Assembly (NCBI GenBank): GCA_012728155.1
Contig: JAAYFR010000451.1
Span: 1 to 5,688, forward strand
Source: Bacteroidales bacterium
GTDB lineage: Bacteria > Bacteroidota > Bacteroidia > Bacteroidales > Dysgonomonadaceae
Length of the DNA: 5,688 bases
Direction of reading: 5' to 3'
This document shows positions 1-4,180 of the stretch, in pieces. The stretch's first letter is position 1, and every line of letters begins with the position of its first letter. Below the pieces are notes generated by a model. It was not told the DNA's origin. It searched no databases and saw only the letters and a list, made by a program, of their open reading frames with translations. The position numbers and the translations under genes are program-made.

Positions 1-79
1 TTCCTCACGATCCCTCATCGGGAGCGGGTTGGTGACGAAGTCGACAACCTTAGCGGAGCAAACTGAAGGTTTGCGAGAC

Positions 80-124
80 CGTTCGGGCAAATCCTTTCGC
101 CGCCCCAGCGGCTCATTTTGTTTA
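80..124 (+). repeat. 45-bp direct repeat, left copy
   Basis: This block is identical to 816-860 at 44 of 45 positions; the only difference is A115 versus C851. It starts CGTTCGGGCAAATCC and ends TTTTGTTTA. It contains a short inverted repeat, GCCGC-CCCA-GCGGC (99-112). The two copies are 736 bp apart and in the same orientation, so they bracket the putative small RNA, the palindrome and module A. Confidence 0.85.
99..122 (+). terminator. Possible hairpin terminator inside the 45-bp repeat
   Basis: A 5-bp G/C stem (GCCGC 99-103 with GCGGC 108-112, loop CCCA) is followed by TCATTTTGTTT. The same arrangement recurs at 835-858 in the second copy. The shape is that of a weak intrinsic terminator on the plus strand, which would fit a gene ending left of the window. 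The stem is short and the T tract is broken, so this is only suggestive. Confidence 0.25.
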
Positions 125-172
125 TGGTCTGGTGTTTTTTTTCAATTTCTGTAACCCACCTCTCTCACTGAC

Positions 173-226
173 ATACCCCTTTTTCAGCGATCCCGGGGCA
201 TTATCGCACCGCGCGGTTAGGGGTAT
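173..226. other. Nested inverted repeats overlapping a TATA-like box
   Basis: ATACCCCT (173-180) is the exact reverse complement of AGGGGTAT (219-226). Inside this pair lies a second one, GCGAT (187-191) with ATCGC (203-207), enclosing CCCGGGGCATT. Next to it is the perfect palindrome ACCGCGCGGT (208-217). As DNA this could be a protein-binding site next to the promoter element at 224-232. As RNA from either strand it could form an outer stem with an inner hairpin. No known riboswitch or RNA family is recognised. Confidence 0.35.
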
Positions 227-232
227 ATATAT
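224..232 (+). promoter_or_regulatory. TATA-box-like element upstream of the putative small RNA
   Basis: TATATATAT lies directly after GGGG and matches an archaeal TATA box. A transcript starting about 25 bp downstream would begin near 250-255 and run towards the hairpin plus T tract at 370-412. The sequence is nearly symmetrical, so a minus-strand promoter is equally possible from sequence alone. No clear BRE can be assigned. Confidence 0.35.
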
Positions 233-249
233 TCTAAGATCGAATCTAG

Positions 250-412
250 TTAGTGAGGACAGGAGTACTGCCTTGTGACTCTCCTGCCCGAACGATCTGC
301 ACGGGTTTGTAACATTTTCCGTGTAGGCCGAAAGCTGTTTCCAATCTGGTTTCAATGTTTACTGTCACGCCCCTTCCCCTAAAATTCGGGGGGGGAAGGG
401 GTATCTTTTTTT
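250..412 (+). ncRNA. Candidate small structured RNA (unrecognised)
   Basis: This is an inference from layout. A TATA-like box (224-232) precedes the interval at the usual archaeal spacing, and a strong hairpin followed by seven T (370-412) closes it, giving a transcript of about 160 nt with no sensible reading frame. Within it, GGACAGGAG (257-265) can pair with CTCCTGCCC (281-289) with one mismatch, closing a loop of about 15 nt. CACGG (300-304) can pair with CCGTG (319-323). It does not look like a tRNA, 5S rRNA, SRP RNA or RNase P RNA. The start position is approximate, and the whole interval could instead be an untranscribed spacer. Confidence 0.25.
370..412 (+). terminator. Strong G/C hairpin followed by a T tract
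   Basis: CCCCTTCCCC (370-379) is the exact reverse complement of GGGGAAGGGG (392-401), giving a 10-bp stem around a 12-base loop. The 3' arm lies at the end of a run of eight G (388-395), so the pairing can slip. It is followed by TATC and then seven T (406-412). This is a textbook intrinsic-terminator shape on the plus strand. The minus strand has no T tract after the hairpin. It would end a transcript coming from the left, possibly the putative small RNA. Confidence 0.5.
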
Positions 413-462
413 CTGGGTGTGTACTTTGATTTCGTGTATTGTTGGAAGACCTGCTTGAATTC

Positions 463-488
463 TAAAGTGGTCAAATTTGACCACTTTA
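463..488. repeat. Perfect 26-bp palindrome
   Basis: The half-site TAAAGTGGTCAAA is followed immediately by its exact reverse complement, with the centre between 475 and 476. Perfect symmetry with no spacer favours a DNA-level role, such as a binding site for a dimeric regulator or the footprint of a mobile element end, over an RNA hairpin, which needs a loop. It lies about 500 bp upstream of the helicase start, so it is not an obvious operator for that gene. Confidence 0.7.
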
Positions 489-526
489 AAATCAGGGTTG
501 TTAAGGAGTTGGCTGGATGTGGATGT

Positions 527-655
527 ATGAGAATAAGCCAACCGCGAACCGCAAATCAGAGATTTGCTCTCCGGCTCGCTTCGCTCACAAACCTTCGGTT
601 TACTCACCGACTCGGGTCTATGACCCTCGCTTCCTCGCTTGAATCGGCGCGAATA
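527..655 (+). repeat. Composite intergenic repeat module, copy A
   Basis: Three blocks appear in the same order as in the module at 692-860. ATGAGAATAAGCCAACCGCG (from 527) matches 692 onwards with two differences over 22 bp. GATTTGCTCT (561-570) matches 750-759, and TTCCTCGCTTGAATCGGCG (631-649) matches 759-778 with one substitution and one inserted base. The middle holds a row of small hairpins: GCAAATC-AGA-GATTTGC (551-567), AAACC-TTC-GGTTT (589-601) and GGGTC-TAT-GACCC (614-626). The 22 bases at 584-605 also match the reverse complement of 56-77 at 19 positions, so parts of the module occur in both orientations. Confidence 0.55.
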
Positions 656-691
656 TCTACAAAATAAGGGTGTTGGTTGGTCACCGGACAC

Positions 692-860
692 ATGAGATAA
701 AGCCAACCGCGAATCGGCGCTAATCCCGCCCTTCGGGCTCCCAGAATCGGATTTGCTCTTCCTCACTTGAACTCGGCGGGCCTAATCGTCCCACCGGTTC
801 ATCCCTCATCGGGAACGTTCGGGCAAATCCTTTCGCCGCCCCAGCGGCTCCTTTTGTTTA
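692..860 (+). repeat. Composite intergenic repeat module, copy B (most complete)
   Basis: This copy links blocks found separately at 527-655 (its left half) and 1-124 (its right half). In order they are ATGAGATAAAGCCAACCGCG (from 692), a GCCC-TTC-GGGC hairpin (728-738), GATTTGCTCT (750-759), TTCCTCACTTGAACTCGGCG (759-778), ATCCCTCATCGGGA (801-814) and the 45-bp block (816-860). GAATCGGCGC at 711-720 also repeats 641-650. The module ends about 120 bp before the helicase gene. It shows no transposase, and no target duplication is visible. Confidence 0.6.
816..860 (+). repeat. 45-bp direct repeat, right copy
   Basis: This matches 80-124 at 44 of 45 positions. Like that copy it contains the GCCGC/GCGGC inverted repeat (835-848) followed by a T-rich tail. 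It closes module B and marks the boundary between the repeat-rich region and the AT-rich leader of the helicase gene. Confidence 0.85.
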
Positions 861-909
861 TCGGTATCAATTCTTTATTTTCCAATAGGTGATGGATCTT
901 TAGATGTTT

Positions 910-922
910 TTCTTAAATTTAA
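910..922 (+). promoter_or_regulatory. Possible promoter (TATA-like) of the helicase-methyltransferase operon
   Basis: TTCTTAAATTTAA is the best AT-rich TATA-like match between the repeat module and the first gene, 60-70 bp upstream of the ATG at 983. Transcription from it would begin near 940 and give a leader of about 40 nt. A second candidate, TCTTTATTTT (872-881), would give a leader of about 80 nt that includes an AGGTGAT element at 887-893. The sequence alone does not decide between them. Confidence 0.3.
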
Positions 923-982
923 AAAAGCGCCCTATTCTTTCGATACATTCAAGGTGAACCCATACATATTGATTGATATTCT

Positions 983-1411
983 ATGTCTTTTTCTGACACG
1001 CGTTTTTTCACGAATGAGGGCGGATCTACCCTTCTTGATCGTTTTAACAAACTTACCAAAGACGCACAATTTTTTGATTGTCTTGTCGGGTATTTTTATG
1101 CAAGTGGGTTTGCTGCTTTATCCAAATCTCTAGAAAAAACAGAAAAAATCCGTGTTCTTATCGGGCTTTCGACCGATAAGGAAACTTATGACTATATTCA
1201 AGAAGCAAAATCTGGTGAAGACACAAAAATCGAACTCCTCTCCCACAGGCAGGTAAATGAGCATTATAAACACTCTGTTCGTGATGAGATGGAAAAGTCC
1301 GATGATACATATGATGTGGAAACAGGAGTTAGATTATTTATAGAGTGGATACGGTCAGGAAAACTAAAGATCAGGGTTTATCGATCTGCAAAAATACATG
1401 CTAAATTGTAA
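983..1411 (+). CDS. N-terminal fragment of PLD-like (HKD) nuclease domain
   Basis: This 142-residue product is the front half of a phospholipase D-like nuclease domain of the type fused to SNF2 helicases. It shows the family-typical opening FFTNEGGSTLLDRF (8-21), then the core strand FDCLVGYFYASGFAAL and the strand KIRVLIGLSTD. It ends at KIHAKL, with H139 and K141 being the HxK part of the catalytic HKD motif. The ATG at 983 is the only good start, because an in-frame TGA lies at 974-976. The nearest GGTGA element (953-957) is about 25 bp upstream, unusually far for a ribosome binding site. The product stops before the GSSN half of the active site, so alone it should be inactive. It would be part of the downstream helicase if the TAA were not there. 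Confidence 0.75.
   Translation: MSFSDTRFFTNEGGSTLLDRFNKLTKDAQFFDCLVGYFYASGFAALSKSLEKTEKIRVLIGLSTDKETYDYIQEAKSGEDTKIELLSHRQVNEHYKHSVRDEMEKSDDTYDVETGVRLFIEWIRSGKLKIRVYRSAKIHAKL
1409..1411 (+). other. Premature in-frame TAA inside the HKD nuclease motif
   Basis: The codons around the site read H-A-K-L-stop-I-M-S-Y. Only this codon breaks the open frame from 983 to 4174. One base change at 1411 (A to T or C) would restore a tyrosine. UAA is not the pyrrolysine codon (UAG), so a known recoding explanation does not apply. ATG at 1415-1417 lies three bases after the stop, close enough for termination-reinitiation, but there is no ribosome binding site in front of it. Confidence 0.85.
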
Positions 1412-1414
1412 ATA

Positions 1415-4174
1415 ATGAGTTATCCTGAAGGATCTGTAGATGATGGACGAGTTATTACTGGATCGAGTAATTTTTCCAAATCAGGACTTGTTAATAATCT
1501 TGAATTTAATGTGGAATTGAAAGACAGGGGAGATTATGACTTTGCTTCTAAGAAATTTGAGGAGCTCTGGATGGATGCAGTTGATGTTTCTGAAGATTAT
1601 GTTGCCACAATTCAAAACGATACTTGGCTTTCTAATAACATCTCTCCTTACGAGCTTTATCTTAAATTCCTGTATGAATATCTTAAGGAACAGATCAATC
1701 AAGACATGGATCGGCAAGATATTTATTTGCCTGATGGTTATATGGACCTCCAATATCAGAAGGATGCGGTCACAGATGCAATGCAGAAGTTGCTGGAATA
1801 TGGAGGAGTATTCATTTCAGACGTGGTTGGTCTTGGTAAAACCTATATCACCGCTATGCTTCTTCGTGCCCTGAATTCCCGTGCCCTCGTTCTTGCACCG
1901 CCGATTCTTGTAGATAGGAATAATCCTGGTTCTTGGCCGAGGGTATTAGAAGAATTTAGAGTCCCGAATTTTTATTGTGAATCTGTTGGGAAACTGGATC
2001 AGATTCCTAAAAAAACTGATATCAGCAAATATGAATATGTTGTTATCGATGAGTCACACAAGTTCCGGAATGAAAACAATCAGATGTATGATGATTTGTA
2101 TAAGCTCTGCGTTGGTAAAAAAGTCATTCTCGTAACCGCAACTCCATTAAACAATTCTCCAGCGGATATTCTCTCTCAAATCAAATTATTTCAACCCGCT
2201 CATGCATCTACACTTCCAAATCCGGAAACACGTGACTTGGAAGCATATTTCTCTAAACTTCAGAGCAAACTGCATGGTCTGGATAGACAGACGGACAAAA
2301 AAGAATACCTGCGTGTCGTTCGGGAGAATGCAGAAAAAATCAGAAAAGATATTTTACAATATTTGATGGTTCGAAGAACACGAGCAAGTATTGCCAAATA
2401 TTATACTGAGGATCTGGAAAAACGAGGTCTTCATTTCCCAGAAGTGGCGGATCCTTCTGCCTTATGTTACAATTTTGATGAGAATACGGATGATATTTTC
2501 AATCGCACTATCGAACGGATCGTTAAAGAATTTAGGTATGCAAGATACAAACCCCTTTTGTATCTTATAAATCTTGACATCCAGTTGGAAAGTGGGCAAA
2601 AGAACATGGTCACCTTCATGCGTGTAATGCTTTTAAAGCGGCTTGAAAGAAGTTTTTATGCATTTAATAAATCATTGGATCGGATGATCGGCTCATATGA
2701 AAAATTCATTGGGATGTATCGAAGCGGAGTTGTTTATACCAACGACGGTTCAGTCAAAAATCTGATGACCCTATTAGAGGATGATAATTTTGATAAGATA
2801 GACAGTCTAATCACCGAGGGGCGTGTTCAGCCACATAACACGGATGAATTTGTACCTGAGTTCCTTCCAGATCTAGAACATGATCTGCAAGTTCTTCAGG
2901 AATTGAAAGCCGAGTGGAGCAGAGTTAAAGGCGATCCAAAACTCGAGAAATTTATTAAGACCATGCGAAGTGACCAAAATCTGAAAGATAAGAAGGTCCT
3001 GATATTTACTGAGGCAAAAGAAACAGCAGATTATCTGACTGTTGAGCTTGAGAAAACGTTTGGATCGATCGTTCTTTCAATCAATGGTTCATCCAAAAGT
3101 AATGTCAGGCAGCAGGTTATTGACAATTTTGATGGGAAAGTAGCGCTAGAAAATCAGGCAGATGATTTTCGTATCCTTGTTACAACCGAGGTCATGTCTG
3201 AAGGTGTGAACCTTCACCGTTCTAATGTTGTGGTGAATTATGACATTCCTTGGAATCCAACACGAATGATCCAGCGTGTTGGGCGTATCAATCGTGTGGA
3301 TACCAAGTTTGACTGGATATATATCTACAACTTCTTCCCTGCCGGACCAATTAATGATAATATCGGGCTTGAGGAGCTTGCGATCGCAAAAATCGAGGCA
3401 TTTATTGAGATGCTTGGAAATGATGCAAAGCTGCTTACTGATGAAGAGATCAAATCTCATGATCTATTCCGAAAACTGAAAAGTGCAAAAACCATTACTG
3501 GAGAAGATGAAGAAGAGGATCCGGAACTTAAATACTTGGCTTTGTTGAGGAAGATTCGCGATGATGATATCGAACTATTTAAAAAGATCAAATCTCTCCC
3601 AAAGAAAGCCCGTGTTGCAAGAAAAGGTGATGAGGCTTCTTTGATCACCTTTTTCAGAAGGGGGAAGGTCCGAAAGATTTTCCAATGCAGAAATACGAGT
3701 CCTATTGAATTGGATTTTGCATCTGCAGCAAAATTATTGGAAGCACAACCTAGTGAAAAGGGAGGGCACCTTCCAATGGAGATGTTTGAAGACCTTGGAC
3801 GAAATAAAGAGGCGTTTAACAATGTATTCTTAGCAGAACTTGCAGAAGGGGGTGCAAAACAGGGAACTGCTGCTAAACTTAGAGCACAAGTCTCAGCTCT
3901 TCGCAGTCATATGGAGGGATTTACGGACGACGAAATAGAGTATGTCGATGATGTTTTGAATGCTCTTGATATCGGAACTATATCTAAAAAGACGACGAAT
4001 AAGACGTATATAGAGATAAAAACAGATGTGCCGGATGGAATGTCAGTTTATCGATGGACATTTATGAAGTTAAAAAAGAATATCGATTATTCCATGATTC
4101 AACGAGGGAAAGTGGTCTCAGCTGAACCTACTGGAATAAAAGAGGTCATTCTTTCAGAATATTTTGGGGTGTAA
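1415..4174 (+). CDS. SNF2-like superfamily 2 helicase with remnant of PLD nuclease domain
   Basis: This 919-residue product is an ATP-driven DNA translocase or helicase, expected in the cytoplasm. Residues 1-35 are the back half of the HKD nuclease domain, with the motif GSSN (16-19). The helicase core follows. LQYQKDAV (112-119) is a Q-motif-like segment, DVVGLGKT (136-143) is Walker A, and DESH (212-215) is Walker B. TATP (241-244) is motif III and MVRRTR (318-323) is a SNF2-type signature. VLIFTEAKE starts at 528, TTEVMSEGVNL (590-600) is motif V, and QRVGRINR (620-627) is motif VI with its arginine fingers. An acidic linker (about 696-703) leads into a charged C-terminal region with no recognised domain. 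All ATPase motifs are intact. The start at ATG 1415 is only the first ATG after the premature stop; the natural start is probably 983. The methyltransferase gene follows after 6 bp. Role in a restriction or defence system is inferred from the domain pairing and neighbour. Confidence 0.85.
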   Translation: MSYPEGSVDDGRVITGSSNFSKSGLVNNLEFNVELKDRGDYDFASKKFEELWMDAVDVSEDYVATIQNDTWLSNNISPYELYLKFLYEYLKEQINQDMDRQDIYLPDGYMDLQYQKDAVTDAMQKLLEYGGVFISDVVGLGKTYITAMLLRALNSRALVLAPPILVDRNNPGSWPRVLEEFRVPNFYCESVGKLDQIPKKTDISKYEYVVIDESHKFRNENNQMYDDLYKLCVGKKVILVTATPLNNSPADILSQIKLFQPAHASTLPNPETRDLEAYFSKLQSKLHGLDRQTDKKEYLRVVRENAEKIRKDILQYLMVRRTRASIAKYYTEDLEKRGLHFPEVADPSALCYNFDENTDDIFNRTIERIVKEFRYARYKPLLYLINLDIQLESGQKNMVTFMRVMLLKRLERSFYAFNKSLDRMIGSYEKFIGMYRSGVVYTNDGSVKNLMTLLEDDNFDKIDSLITEGRVQPHNTDEFVPEFLPDLEHDLQVLQELKAEWSRVKGDPKLEKFIKTMRSDQNLKDKKVLIFTEAKETADYLTVELEKTFGSIVLSINGSSKSNVRQQVIDNFDGKVALENQADDFRILVTTEVMSEGVNLHRSNVVVNYDIPWNPTRMIQRVGRINRVDTKFDWIYIYNFFPAGPINDNIGLEELAIAKIEAFIEMLGNDAKLLTDEEIKSHDLFRKLKSAKTITGEDEEEDPELKYLALLRKIRDDDIELFKKIKSLPKKARVARKGDEASLITFFRRGKVRKIFQCRNTSPIELDFASAAKLLEAQPSEKGGHLPMEMFEDLGRNKEAFNNVFLAELAEGGAKQGTAAKLRAQVSALRSHMEGFTDDEIEYVDDVLNALDIGTISKKTTNKTYIEIKTDVPDGMSVYRWTFMKLKKNIDYSMIQRGKVVSAEPTGIKEVILSEYFGV
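4166..4171 (+). promoter_or_regulatory. Ribosome binding site of the methyltransferase gene
   Basis: GGGGTG overlaps the last codons of the helicase gene and ends nine bases before the ATG at 4181, in the usual range for archaeal or bacterial initiation. It supports this start codon and suggests translation is coupled to that of the helicase. Confidence 0.5.
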
Positions 4175-4180
4175 ATTACT

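Larger units (their letters stand above)
1..124 (+). repeat. Composite intergenic repeat module, copy C (left end missing)
   Basis: Three blocks occur here in the same order as in the copy at 692-860. TTCCTCAC (1-8) matches 759-766, ATCCCTCATCGGGA (10-23) matches 801-814, and a 45-bp block (80-124) matches 816-860. Between the second and third blocks this copy carries about 55 extra bases (roughly 24-79). The extra stretch contains a GCAAACTGAAGGTTTGC hairpin (58-74). The module begins outside the window, so its full length cannot be given. Its function is unknown; the blocks resemble the modular hairpin repeats found between genes in many archaeal and bacterial genomes. Confidence 0.6.
1..982. 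other. Gene-free, repeat-rich intergenic region
   Basis: I see no convincing protein gene in these 982 bases. The open frames that exist (122-355 and 365-766 on the minus strand, 419-667 on the plus strand) run through hairpins, palindromes and repeats and give low-complexity translations with no family resemblance. The palindrome at 463-488 even produces the same peptide, KVVKFDHF, from both strands, which is a mark of shadow reading. The region is visibly richer in G+C than the genes to its right. It contains repeat modules, several short hairpins (551-567, 589-601, 614-626, 728-738), a terminator-like hairpin, and TATA-like elements, described separately. It may include the tail region of a gene lying left of the window. 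Confidence 0.75.
983..4174 (+). pseudogene. PLD-nuclease/SNF2-like helicase gene interrupted by an in-frame stop
   Basis: The frames at 983-1411 and 1415-4174 are the same reading frame, separated only by TAA (1409-1411) and one ATA codon. Read through, they give a protein of 1063 residues. It would have an HKD-type phospholipase D nuclease domain at the N terminus (about residues 8-175) and a complete SF2 helicase core behind it. The stop sits where a tyrosine is expected in the family-like string HAKLYI, so TAT or TAC to TAA at base 1411 is the simplest cause. TAA also terminates the gene itself at 4172-4174, so recoding of TAA as sense is unlikely. The alternatives are a true nonsense mutation, a sequencing error, or a natural split with translation restart. 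The two fragments are described separately. Confidence 0.55.

Noticed and set aside
190..330. tRNA or other known structural RNA
   Set aside because: No cloverleaf with acceptor and TPsiC arms can be drawn, and no conserved loops of tRNA, 5S, SRP or RNase P RNA were found.
122..355. 77-codon minus-strand frame across the first intergenic stretch
   Set aside because: It runs through the nested inverted repeats and the TATA-like box, shows no recognisable domain, and has no ribosome binding site; it is most likely chance.
419..667. 82-codon plus-strand frame
   Set aside because: It covers the palindrome and module A and shares the peptide KVVKFDHF with the opposite strand because of the palindrome. 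No family resemblance is visible.
527..720. CRISPR array
   Set aside because: The repeated blocks are diverged, unevenly spaced and only two to three in number, and no cas gene is present. A single GTTTCAATG at 350-358 is not repeated.
365..766. 133-codon minus-strand frame
   Set aside because: It is made of translated repeat modules, the palindrome and the G/C hairpin. It is rich in serine, arginine and glycine without any fold signature.
1409..1417. Pyrrolysine or other sense reading of the internal stop
   Set aside because: The codon is UAA rather than UAG, and UAA serves as the normal stop at 4172-4174.
3457..3822. Minus-strand frame opposite the helicase
   Set aside because: It is a shadow of the helicase coding frame, serine- and phenylalanine-rich, with no independent start signals.
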